DNA from: Mongoliimonas terrestris
Lineage (GTDB): Bacteria; Pseudomonadota; Alphaproteobacteria; Rhizobiales; Pleomorphomonadaceae
Length of the DNA stretch: 45,781 nt
Assembly: GCF_001927285.1 (NCBI RefSeq)
Contig: NZ_MSIG01000024.1
Span: 1 to 45,781 of the forward strand
Direction: 5' to 3'
Shown: positions 1 to 7,420 of the stretch, piece by piece
How positions within the stretch are numbered: the stretch's first letter is position 1
Layout: each line of letters starts with the position of its first letter
Translations under genes and position numbers: made by a program
The notes under the pieces: generated by a model
Databases searched by the model: none
Told to the model about the DNA's origin: nothing
What the model saw: the letters and a program-made list of their open reading frames with translations, nothing else

Positions 1-20
1 GACCATGACGAGCGAGGAGG
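1..20. repeat. Partial type A palindromic repeat at window edge
   Basis: The first bases (GACCATGACGAGCGAGGAGG) match the outer end of the inverted copies of the repeat found at 22705-22733 and 29058-29077, which read GGACCATGACGA followed by a GGAGG-rich tail. The palindromic core would lie just outside the window. The match is short, so this is a likely but not certain eighth copy. Confidence 0.5.
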
Positions 21-21
21 A

Positions 22-40
22 GGGGAGGGGAGGGGAGGGG
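22..40 (+). other. Potential G-quadruplex tract
   Basis: Four runs of GGGG, each separated by a single A, fit the canonical four-tract G-quadruplex pattern on the plus strand. It lies between a repeat remnant and the upstream region of the first gene. Folding is inferred from sequence only. Confidence 0.45.
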
Positions 41-209
41 CTGTGTTCGGGCTGGGCTCTGGTGATGGCTCGGCGATCGGCGCCGCTTTACGGGGCCGGC
101 GGGGTCGTCTAGAGGCGGGGTTGGCCGGGGCGCGCCGGGTGGTAGCCCCAGGTCCAGACGTCGCGACTGCCATTCTTCGATCCGCAACCCACACCCATCG
201 GGAGCCTTC

Positions 210-1538
210 ATGGGACCGCCGCTCGACTTCGTTCCGTCCGACGACACGCTGCCCGCGTCCGCCGATGTGGTGGTGATCGGCGCGGGGATCGTCGGGATCG
301 GGACCGCGCTGGCGTTGGCCGAGAGCGGGGTGGACGTGCTGGTGCTGGAGAAGGGTGTCGTCGCGGGCGAGCAGTCCAGCCGGAACTGGGGCTGGATCCG
401 CGTGATGGGGCGCGATCTCCGGGAGGTGCCGCTCATGCTGGAGGCCCAGCGCCTCTGGGATCATCTGGCGCCCCGGCTCGACGTCGACATCGGCTACCGC
501 CGGTCCGGCATCCTCTACGTGTCGGCGACCGAGGCGGAGGTGGCGAACCGGGAGGCCTGGGTGGCGGCGGCGCGGCCGTTCGGCGTCTCCAGCCGGCAGA
601 TCGGGGCGGACGCCGTGCTGGCCCTCATGCCGGGCCTGGCGCGCCGGCCGATGGGCGCGCTCCACACGCCGACCGATGCCCGCGCCGAACCTCAGAAGGC
701 GGCCCCGGCGCTCGCACGGCTGGCGCGCAGTCTGGGCGCGCGCATCGTCACGGGCTGCGCCGTGCGCGGCTTCGACCGCATGGGGGGGCGGATCGCCGGC
801 GTGGTCACCGAGCGCGGTGTCGTCCGCGCCGGTGCGGTGGTGGTGGCGGGCGGCGCCTGGTCGCGGCTGCTCCTCAAAGGCGTCGGCGTAACGCTGCCGC
901 AGCTGAAGGTGCGCAACAGCGTCGCCCGCACCCGGCCGGTCGCCGGCGGGCCGGACGGGGCGGCGGCGCTCGCCGGGTTTGCCTATCGGCGCCGGCTCGA
1001 CGGCGGCTTCACCGTGGCGGACGGCGACCGCAACGTCCACACCCTGGTGCCGGACAGCTTTCGATTCCTTCGCGCCTTCGTGCCGGCCTTCCGGGCCGAG
1101 GGCGAGAGCGTGCAGATCGGCTTTGGCCGTCGCTTCCTCGACGAGCTGCGCGAGATCCGCCCAGTGCCGCTCGACCGGCCGGGTGTCTTCGAGCGCACGC
1201 GCGTGCTCGATCCGGAGCCCGACATCGGCGCCGCCAACCGGGCGGTGGCGGCGATGGCGCGCGCCTTCCCGGGCCTCGGTCCGCTCGCGGTGGAGCAGAT
1301 CTGGGCGGGTCTCATCGACGTCACGCCGGACGCGATGCCGGCGATCGGCACCGTGGAGGCCGTGCCGGGGCTGGTGGTCGCCACGGGCTTTTCCGGCCAC
1401 GGCTTCGGCATCGGGCCAGGCGCCGGCCGGCTCGCCGCCGACCTCGTCACCGGCGCGCCGCCGGTGGTCGACCCGGCGCCCTTCCGCCTGTCGCGCTTCC
1501 TCGACGGCACGCCGGTCACCCTGGCGCCGCCGGTCTGA
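210..1538 (+). CDS. FAD-dependent oxidoreductase, D-amino-acid oxidase (DAO) family
   Basis: A 442-residue flavoenzyme of the DAO superfamily, which oxidises amines or amino acids with FAD; the substrate cannot be read from sequence. The N-terminus holds the dinucleotide-binding Rossmann motif VVVIGAGIVGIGTALA at about residues 21-36, followed by LVLEKG with the acidic residue that contacts the FAD ribose. NWGWIRVMGRDLREVPLM is typical of this subgroup, and the C-terminal glycine-rich VVATGFSGHGFGIGPG is the second FAD-contact segment. The ATG at 210 has GGGAG just upstream. It stands alone before the convergent biotin operon. A sarcosine-, glycine- or D-amino-acid-type substrate is possible; the family call is firm, the substrate is not. 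Confidence 0.85.
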   Translation: MGPPLDFVPSDDTLPASADVVVIGAGIVGIGTALALAESGVDVLVLEKGVVAGEQSSRNWGWIRVMGRDLREVPLMLEAQRLWDHLAPRLDVDIGYRRSGILYVSATEAEVANREAWVAAARPFGVSSRQIGADAVLALMPGLARRPMGALHTPTDARAEPQKAAPALARLARSLGARIVTGCAVRGFDRMGGRIAGVVTERGVVRAGAVVVAGGAWSRLLLKGVGVTLPQLKVRNSVARTRPVAGGPDGAAALAGFAYRRRLDGGFTVADGDRNVHTLVPDSFRFLRAFVPAFRAEGESVQIGFGRRFLDELREIRPVPLDRPGVFERTRVLDPEPDIGAANRAVAAMARAFPGLGPLAVEQIWAGLIDVTPDAMPAIGTVEAVPGLVVATGFSGHGFGIGPGAGRLAADLVTGAPPVVDPAPFRLSRFLDGTPVTLAPPV

Positions 1539-1636
1539 GGCCGGAGACACGACGTGCGTGTCGCCGGGCCGTCGTGGACCGGACGGCAGGGTTGAGGCCG
1601 CCCTCCGCCGCGGTGGCTCCTGGACGCGGCGCGTGC

Positions 1637-2218
1637 TCAGCGACGCGGGATCGGATAGGCCCGGGAGAGGGCGTGGGTGACGACGGCCGCGAGAGCGATC
1701 TTGATGAGGTCGCCCGGGATGAACACCGCCATGCCGAGGGTGGTCTTCACCAACCGCTCGCCGAGCGGCAGGCCCGCCTCGTTGGGCGCGACCGCCAGCA
1801 GCCATGCGATGCCCGCCGCGTAGTCGAGCACGATGGCGCCGAGAATGCCGCCGAGGCCGACGCCGAGGAGGGTCCGCCCCAGGCTGCTGCCGGCCGGGGC
1901 GATCCGCTCCGCCACGAGGCCGGTGACGAAGGCGGCAAGGATCCAGCCGAAGATGAAGCCGCCGGTCGGTCCGAGGAGCACGCCGAGGCCGCCGCGTCCG
2001 CCGGAGAGCACCGGCAGGCCGATCGCCACCAGGATCACCAGGAGCATCGCCACCGCGGCCCCCCGCCGGGCGCCGAGGATGGCGCCGGCGAGCACGATGC
2101 CGAGGTTCTGCAGCACGATCGGCACCGGCAGGGCGGCGACCGGGATGCCGGGGATGACCCCGAGGGCCACCACCAGGGCGGTGAAGAGGGCGACGAGCAC
2201 GAGGTCGCGGGTGGTCAT
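1637..2218 (-). CDS. bioY: Biotin transporter substrate-binding protein BioY
   Basis: A 193-residue integral membrane S-component that binds biotin in the energy-coupling factor (ECF) importer. The sequence is nearly all hydrophobic helices (about six) with the glycine-rich stretch LLGPTGGFIFGW that is typical of BioY. Its ATG lies inside the end of bioN in an ATGA arrangement (start 2218, upstream stop 2215-2217), so translation is probably coupled. It is the last gene of a bioM-bioN-bioY operon read leftward. Length and motif fit the family well. Confidence 0.9.
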   Translation of the reverse strand: MTTRDLVLVALFTALVVALGVIPGIPVAALPVPIVLQNLGIVLAGAILGARRGAAVAMLLVILVAIGLPVLSGGRGGLGVLLGPTGGFIFGWILAAFVTGLVAERIAPAGSSLGRTLLGVGLGGILGAIVLDYAAGIAWLLAVAPNEAGLPLGERLVKTTLGMAVFIPGDLIKIALAAVVTHALSRAYPIPRR

Positions 2219-2913
2219 GAAGCAGGGTCCTTGCGGGGTTCAGGGAGGGGAGGGGACGAAGGGCCGGCGGCCGGCGTCGGCGGTGCCGGGTGAACCGGCG
2301 CGCGCGACGGGCCGGTGCCCGGATAGCCGCGGGCGTCGAGCGCCTCGGCGACCGCGTCGGCGGTGCGCAAGGTGCGCACCAGGAGCGGCACCAGCAGGCG
2401 CGGCGCGGAGGCCTTGAGGCCGCGCGCCTTGCGCGCCTCGTCGAGGGCGCCCGCGTGGGCGACGAGTTCCGGCACGAAGCGGATCACCAGCGCGATGGCA
2501 AGGCCGAGCCGCTCGGCCCCACGACGGCCGGCCGGTCCGAACCGCGTGAGGCCGTCCTCGATCAGGTCCTGGATGGCGCTGGTGCGCGTGGTCACGGTCA
2601 CGGCGGTGGCGAGCGACACGAGGGCGACGACCCTCAGAACGAAGATCACGCCGTCGCGCCAGACGCCCGCAAGGGCCGAGAGCGCGAGGATCAGTGCCGT
2701 CACGAAGGCAAGGCCGATCGCCTGGCTGCGGATGAGGCCGGCCGGCGGGCGGGCGACAGCCAGGATCGCGAGGGCGAGAAGCGCCGCCGCGCCGAGCCAG
2801 CCGAGCCCGGTGGTGAGCGTCACCGCGACGCCGGCGACGAGGAGCGCGGCGAGCTTCGGCCCCGCGCCCAAGCGGTGCAGCACCGTGTCGCCCGGCTGGT
2901 AGAGCGAGATCAC
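2215..2913 (-). CDS. bioN: ECF transporter transmembrane protein BioN
   Basis: A 232-residue T-component that couples ATP hydrolysis by BioM to transport by BioY. It opens with ISLYQPGDTVLHRLGAGPKLAAL, a standard N-terminus for this family, and carries the C-terminal coupling segment EARKARGL followed by a second segment near DALDARGYPGTG, matching the two Ala-Arg-Gly motifs of T-components. An upstream ATG would add 27 residues inside bioM; the GTG at 2913 is preferred because it overlaps the bioM stop as GTGA and gives the usual N-terminus. The gene is overlapped on both sides, a strong sign of one transcript. Confidence 0.9.
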   Translation of the reverse strand: MISLYQPGDTVLHRLGAGPKLAALLVAGVAVTLTTGLGWLGAAALLALAILAVARPPAGLIRSQAIGLAFVTALILALSALAGVWRDGVIFVLRVVALVSLATAVTVTTRTSAIQDLIEDGLTRFGPAGRRGAERLGLAIALVIRFVPELVAHAGALDEARKARGLKASAPRLLVPLLVRTLRTADAVAEALDARGYPGTGPSRAPVHPAPPTPAAGPSSPPLPEPRKDPAS

Positions 2914-3638
2914 GCGTAGCGCTCCCGGTAGAAGGCGACCGCCGGGCCGGGCGGTCCGTCGAACGCCAGCCCGCCGTCCGCCATCACCAGGCAACGGTCA
3001 AAATCCGCCACCAGGGGCAGGTCGTGGGTGATCACCAGGGCGGCGGCGTCCATCGCGGCGATCGCCCGGGCGACGGTGTTGCGGTTGCGCAGGTCGAGCT
3101 GTGTCGTCGGCTCGTCGAACACCACCAGGGCGGGTTCCGTGACAAGGACGGCGGCCAGCGCCACCAGCTGGCGCTGGCCGCCGCTGAGGGTATGGCTGGA
3201 CCGGTCGTGGAGGGCGCCGAGGCCGAAGCGCTCCAGCGCCGCCCGGGCGCCGGCTTCCGCCGCCTTGCGGCCGTGGCCGCGCATCTTCAGGCCGAGCGCC
3301 ACGTCCTCGCCGACGATCGGCAGCACGATCTGGTTCTCCGGCGCCTGGAAGACGAACCCCACGGTGCGGCGGACGGCGGCGCCCTCGCGCGCCGTATCGA
3401 GGCCGTCCACGGTCACCTGGCCGCGGGTCGGCGTCACCAGGCCGTTCACCAGCCGGCCGAGGGTGCTCTTGCCGGATCCGTTCAGGCCGAGCACGCCGAT
3501 GCGGCGCTCCCTCAGCGTCAGGGTGAGGTCGCGGATGACCGTCGCGCCGCCGAGGTCCACCGAGACCGCGTCGAAATGCACGATCGGGGGCGGCCGTCCG
3601 GATTCGGACGGCGCGTCCGGCGCCCCGTCTGCCGGCAT
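2910..3638 (-). CDS. bioM: Biotin ECF transporter ATP-binding protein BioM
   Basis: The cytoplasmic ATPase (A-component) of the biotin importer, 242 residues from the chosen start. Visible motifs are Walker A GLNGSGKS, the Q-loop FQAPENQI, the ABC signature LSGGQRQLVALA, Walker B LVVFDEPT and the switch histidine in VITHD. The ATG at 3638 is chosen because AAGGGA precedes it; the reading frame stays open to 3728, but those extra residues have no family counterpart. First gene of bioMNY. No BioR-type operator (an AT-rich palindrome) could be seen upstream, where the DNA is very GC-rich. Confidence 0.9.
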   Translation of the reverse strand: MPADGAPDAPSESGRPPPIVHFDAVSVDLGGATVIRDLTLTLRERRIGVLGLNGSGKSTLGRLVNGLVTPTRGQVTVDGLDTAREGAAVRRTVGFVFQAPENQIVLPIVGEDVALGLKMRGHGRKAAEAGARAALERFGLGALHDRSSHTLSGGQRQLVALAAVLVTEPALVVFDEPTTQLDLRNRNTVARAIAAMDAAALVITHDLPLVADFDRCLVMADGGLAFDGPPGPAVAFYRERYA

Positions 3639-3780
3639 TCCGCGTCCCTTGGTGTGCAACCCGTGTCCTCCCCACCCGCCGACGGGCGAACCGGGCGCGG
3701 GATAGCAGCGCGCCCGGCGCTTGTCCATCGGGAGTGTCGGCGCAAGGGACGGCGGCTCCCCGGCCGGCGGGCGGTCGCCG

Positions 3781-5241
3781 TCACCAGGCGAGCGGCGTCG
3801 CCTCCATCCGTTCGCCGCGGATCACCCCGCGCCCGACGGGAAGCGCGCGCGCCGGGCCGAGCGGCCGGGTGCCCGGAAGGACGACGGAGCGGTTGGGCGC
3901 GGTCACCAGGAGGCCCGGCGACGGCCGGTCCACGTCGAACGGGCGGGTCATCTCGTAGTGGTCGAGCGGCGGCCGGGTCGGGTCGCGCTCCACCGCGATG
4001 GCAAGGTCGCTGTCGCGGAGATAGTAGAGCACCGCCGCCACGTCGGAGCGTCGGTCGAGCACCACCGTGCGGCTGCCGGTCTCCACCGCCGCCTGCCGCA
4101 CCGCCTCGGCGAAGGCGCGCCAGCCGAGCACCCGCTCGAACGGCCGCGCGCCCGTCGGCAGGCGGATCTCCGGCGCGAAGGCGGGCGCCACCAGGAGCAC
4201 CAGCGCCACCGCCCCGTGGAGGGCCGTGGAGGCCTTCAGCAGCCGCTGCCGGCCATAGATCAGCAGCGCCACCGCCAGCACCGTGGCGCCTGGGTAGGCG
4301 GTCGCGGCCCAGTTGGCGTTCGCCCGCGAGATCAGCGCCTGGGCGGTGAAGATCAGGATGATGGGCACCGAGGTCGCGATCAGCAGCCGGTCGGCGAGCG
4401 GCCGGTCCGTGCGCCAGCGGCCGAGCGCGGCGATCAGCAGCACCCCGAACAGGATGGGCCCGAACACCCCCGCCTGGGCGGCGAAGAAGGCCAGCGCCTC
4501 GTCCGGATTGAACAGCGACCCCGACCATTTGGCGTTGTCGCGGGTGTGCATCAGCGTCACGAAGTCGTTCTGCGCGTTCCAGACGGCGTTCGGCACGAGG
4601 CCGACGACGCCGCCGGCGAGCCCCACCCAGACGGGCGGGGCGGCAAGGCGCCCGCGGGCCGCGGGGGTTGCGAGGAGGAAGAGGAAGAGGAGCCCCGGCA
4701 GGAGCAGCATCGGGTACTTGGCGTTCACGCCCACCGCCACCGCCGCCGCCAGACCGAGCGCCGGACCGTAGGCGGGCCGGTCGATCAGCCGCACGGCGAA
4801 GAGGAGGCCGGCGGCCCAGGCGAGCAGCAGCGGCACGTCGGTGGAGACGAGCGTCGCCGACAGGCTCACCGCCGGCAGGGTGGCGAAGGCGAGGGCGCTC
4901 CACGCGCCCACCCGGTCGCCGTAGAGCCGGGCGCCGAGCCGCCAGAGCACCAGCGCGGTCAAGGTGTGCAGGATGGGGCTCGACAGGCGCACCGCCCACT
5001 CGGCGCTCCCGAACACGTCGGTGGTCGCGCGGATCAGGAGGGCGACCAGCGGCGGCTTGGAATAATAGCCCCAGTCCAGCGCCTGCGACCACGTCCAGTA
5101 CTGCGCCTCGTCGAAATAGAGGTCGGTCCGGTTGAAGACGAGCGCCGCCACCCGCAGCGCCCCGAGCGCCACCACCGCCAGGATCAGGCGGCGGACGAGC
5201 GGCGCATCGGCTTCGGACGTGGGCGGCAGGGCGAACAGCAT
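3781..5241 (-). CDS. Glycosyltransferase family 39 membrane protein (ArnT/PMT-like)
   Basis: A 486-residue polytopic membrane protein resembling the dolichyl/undecaprenyl-phosphate-mannose protein mannosyltransferase and ArnT superfamily. The first periplasmic loop after helix one has the typical DLYFDEAQYWTWSQ with its catalytic-type Asp-Glu pair, followed by YYSKPPLVALLI. About ten further hydrophobic segments follow and a soluble C-terminal portion of about 120 residues. Such enzymes move a sugar from a polyprenyl carrier onto lipid A, a glycan or a protein; the acceptor is unknown here. The ATG at 5241 has GGAG five bases upstream. It stands alone, with long hairpins just upstream. Confidence 0.8.
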   Translation of the reverse strand: MLFALPPTSEADAPLVRRLILAVVALGALRVAALVFNRTDLYFDEAQYWTWSQALDWGYYSKPPLVALLIRATTDVFGSAEWAVRLSSPILHTLTALVLWRLGARLYGDRVGAWSALAFATLPAVSLSATLVSTDVPLLLAWAAGLLFAVRLIDRPAYGPALGLAAAVAVGVNAKYPMLLLPGLLFLFLLATPAARGRLAAPPVWVGLAGGVVGLVPNAVWNAQNDFVTLMHTRDNAKWSGSLFNPDEALAFFAAQAGVFGPILFGVLLIAALGRWRTDRPLADRLLIATSVPIILIFTAQALISRANANWAATAYPGATVLAVALLIYGRQRLLKASTALHGAVALVLLVAPAFAPEIRLPTGARPFERVLGWRAFAEAVRQAAVETGSRTVVLDRRSDVAAVLYYLRDSDLAIAVERDPTRPPLDHYEMTRPFDVDRPSPGLLVTAPNRSVVLPGTRPLGPARALPVGRGVIRGERMEATPLAW

Positions 5242-5257
5242 GATGGCTCCGGCTTGC

Positions 5258-5305
5258 GCATTCTCTCACCGATCAAGTTGCACGAGCTGATCGATGAGAG
5301 AATGC
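5258..5305. repeat. Long imperfect inverted repeat (18-bp arms)
   Basis: Bases 5258-5275 and 5288-5305 are reverse complements with one mismatch, around a 12-base spacer. It lies 17 bases upstream of the glycosyltransferase start. With the 21-bp hairpin at 5326-5373 it makes a double-hairpin unit. There is no T-tract, so a simple terminator is unlikely; it looks like a dispersed intergenic palindrome. Confidence 0.75.
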
Positions 5306-5325
5306 TCCAGGCTTTTGAATCTGGG

Positions 5326-5373
5326 GCGATTTCCTGTCGACCTGACAATGCCGTCAGGTCGACAGGAAATCGC
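5326..5373. repeat. Perfect inverted repeat (21-bp arms, 6-base loop)
   Basis: Bases 5326-5346 and 5353-5373 are exact reverse complements around AATGCC. The core GATTTCCTGTCGACCTGA is AT-richer than the surroundings. No T-tract follows on either strand. A 21-bp perfect stem is far beyond chance, so this is a real palindromic element, possibly a dispersed rhizobial-type intergenic repeat. Confidence 0.85.
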
Positions 5374-5461
5374 TCTAGCGGGAAAACCGCGGCATTCTCC
5401 GCTTTCCACAGCGTCCCACTCGCATGCAAGCTTGAGATGACAAAAAAATGTCGCCGCAGGG

Positions 5462-5490
5462 GTTTCAATCGCGATCTCAAGAAGCTATAT
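5462..5490 (+). promoter_or_regulatory. Probable promoter of the initiator tRNA
   Basis: A CTATAT -10 box at 5485-5490 lies 34 bases before the mature tRNA start, a usual distance for alphaproteobacterial tRNA genes. The -35 region (GTTTCA at 5462-5467 with 17-base spacing) is poor, so the call rests on the -10 box and position. Confidence 0.35.
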
Positions 5491-5524
5491 GAGCCTCGTC
5501 GCCGCGAAACACCGGCGACTGTGA

Positions 5525-5601
<77 letters not shown>

Positions 5602-5622
5602 AAACTTTTACGTCGATCGTAG

Positions 5623-5654
5623 AAAAAGTCCTGACCGCAAGGTCTGGGCTTTTT
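5623..5654 (+). terminator. Rho-independent terminator of the initiator tRNA
   Basis: AAAAAG...GACC GCAA GGTC...CTTTTT forms a hairpin whose right arm ends in a run of T. It lies 22 bases past the tRNA CCA end. One or two mismatches sit mid-stem. Confidence 0.75.
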
Positions 5655-5895
5655 CGCGTTCTTATCGGCTACTTTGGCTGATCTCCGCGAGGACGCCGCC
5701 AAAAACACCGCGACGCGGCCCGGATGCCGGCTTCACCTTGGCCGCAGCGGACCACGCGGCCCGATCCGCCCGCCCTCCGATCCCGCCCAGCTGCCCGATC
5801 CGCCCGCCCGGCGGGTCCCAGCCGCCACGCCCCGGCTTGACCTTGGCGGCGGCGCGGCTTAGGTCCCCCGCGATGCCGCAGCGCCGGAGGGCCCG
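5655..5895. other. Intergenic stretch with weak direct repeat
   Basis: No gene is supported here. Two imperfect copies of a segment reading CGGCTT(C/G)ACCTTGGC occur near 5726 and 5835, giving a faint 110-bp periodicity. Nothing else stands out apart from the ribosome-binding site of the next gene. Confidence 0.4.
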
Positions 5896-6201
5896 TTGAT
5901 CCGCCACATCGTCTTCTTCACGGCCCGCGATCCGGCCGATGTGGGGCGCATCGTCGAGGGGCTCTCCATCCTCAGGGACATCCCCCACGCGCGTGTCCTG
6001 GAGGTCGCCCCGAACGGCCGCATGGATCAGATCCTCAACGCGGTCGACGTGGTGGTCTACGGCGAGTTCGACGACGAGGCGGCGCTCGCCGCCTACAAGG
6101 CCCACCCGCTCTACGCGGAGGCGATCCGCCGGGTCCGGCCGCTCCGGGACCTTCGCTACGCGGCCGACTACGCCGTCACCGCCGCGCACGCCGGCCGCTA
6201 G
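5896..6201 (+). CDS. Dabb (stress-responsive A/B barrel) domain protein
   Basis: A 101-residue protein of the Dabb family, small ferredoxin-like dimers related to plant stress proteins. The family signature is visible as MIRHIVFFTARD at the N-terminus, the central DVVVYGEFDDEAALAAYKAHPLY, and VRPLRDLRYAADY at the C-terminus, spanning the whole protein. The start is TTG: GGAGG at 5886-5890 sits at proper distance and the N-terminus matches the family, whereas no in-frame ATG gives it. Its function is unknown in bacteria; no partner gene is evident nearby. Confidence 0.85.
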   Translation: MIRHIVFFTARDPADVGRIVEGLSILRDIPHARVLEVAPNGRMDQILNAVDVVVYGEFDDEAALAAYKAHPLYAEAIRRVRPLRDLRYAADYAVTAAHAGR

Positions 6202-6273
6202 CGCCTGCAAAGGAGCCTGACCGGTCTGCGCCCGCTCGGGCTTGACGTCATCCTGCCGTCGCGCGTCCCCGCG

Positions 6274-7260
6274 TCACTTCCTGAACGCCTCGCACGGGTC
6301 GCCCCGCTCCGGCGGGGGGCCGGTGCGCACCGTGCCGTCGAAGGCAGCGTCGCCCGGATCCGCCCCGTCGGCGGCCAGCGCGAAGGCCCGCACGGTCAGC
6401 GTCGGCGCCTGCCGGGCGAGCACCGCCGGCACGCCCCAGTCCCGGCGTGCGTGCCCCTGGCCGGCGATCAGCACCACCGGCCCCTCGGCGGCCGCTGCCA
6501 TCACGGCGGCCGCCATGGCGCCATCGCGCGCCCGCTGCACCCGGATCATGGGCGCGATGGCGGTCTCCGGCAGCATTCCGCAGTGGGAGACCCGGAGCGT
6601 CTCGGCAAGGTCCGCCTCCGCGGCCGGGTCGAGGTCCTGGTCGAGGCCGAGCGCGGCGGCCCGGGCCGGGTCCAGCCCGTCCGCGCCCGTGCGCCCTGCC
6701 GCCCGCTTCTCCGCGTCCTCAAGGTCGCCCGCCCGGATCGGCAGGCCCGCCGAAACAGCAGCGCCGAACACCGGCGCGAAGAGGGCGAAGTCGCCCCAGC
6801 CCCGGTCGGTCCAGCGCAGCACGGCGCTGAGCCCGTCCACGTCCTCGGGCGCCGCCGCCCGGTGCGCGTCGAGGGCCGGCTGCAGGTCGGCCGGGATCAT
6901 CTCGAACACCACTGTCGGGCGCCGGCCGAGCGCCACCATGTGGTCGATGGCGGCGGCCTGCAGCGCATGATGCGCCGGATCGTCGTGGATCTCGCCGAGC
7001 ACCACCACGTCGGCGCCGGCGAGCGCGTCGGCAAGCGCGCTGCCGGGCGGGATCGGCTCCGGCGGTGTCGCCGCGAGCGCGCCGCCGGCAAGCGCCAGGG
7101 CGACCAGGCCGGCCAGCCAGCCCGCCAGCGCCGGCCGCGGCCCGCGAACCAACCGGCCCGCGTCCGCGCGGCCGGTTCCGCCCGGCACCGTCCCTGGGCG
7201 TCCGATCGCCGTCACGCGCGGAGCCGTCCGGTCTGTCCAATTTCCTGATTCCACCGCCAT
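6274..7260 (-). CDS. ChaN-family haem-binding-like exported protein
   Basis: A 328-residue protein of the ChaN/Cofac_haem_bdg family. ADVVVLGEIHDDPAHHALQ near residue 95 and RPTVVFEMIPADLQPAL match the core, and HCGMLPET and VVLIAGQGHARRDWGVP the C-terminal half. Known members are iron-regulated lipoproteins that bind haem, but the physiological role is unsettled. A hydrophobic segment (WLAGLVALALAGGALA) ends in an AxA-type cleavage site, so export is likely. The ATG at 7260 has AAAGGA upstream; it leaves a long 44-residue lead before the hydrophobic segment, so a TTG closer to it (LVRGPRPALAG) is a plausible alternative start. There is no lipobox cysteine at the end of that segment. Confidence 0.75.
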   Translation of the reverse strand: MAVESGNWTDRTAPRVTAIGRPGTVPGGTGRADAGRLVRGPRPALAGWLAGLVALALAGGALAATPPEPIPPGSALADALAGADVVVLGEIHDDPAHHALQAAAIDHMVALGRRPTVVFEMIPADLQPALDAHRAAAPEDVDGLSAVLRWTDRGWGDFALFAPVFGAAVSAGLPIRAGDLEDAEKRAAGRTGADGLDPARAAALGLDQDLDPAAEADLAETLRVSHCGMLPETAIAPMIRVQRARDGAMAAAVMAAAAEGPVVLIAGQGHARRDWGVPAVLARQAPTLTVRAFALAADGADPGDAAFDGTVRTGPPPERGDPCEAFRK

Positions 7261-7420
7261 GCCGTCCGTCCTTTTCGTTCGCGACAGACATCGGCCGCGG
7301 CAAGCCTCGATCAAGCCCGCCGTCGCAATTTGGCGTGTAATGTCCTGTCTTCAACCGATTTAGGATTGCCATATAGATTTTTTAACAGGGTCGTGGCTTG
7401 ATTATCCGGCTGGAGGAACG

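Noticed and set aside
3640..3780. BioR-type operator upstream of bioM
   Set aside because: No AT-rich palindrome of the expected kind is visible in this very GC-rich gap.
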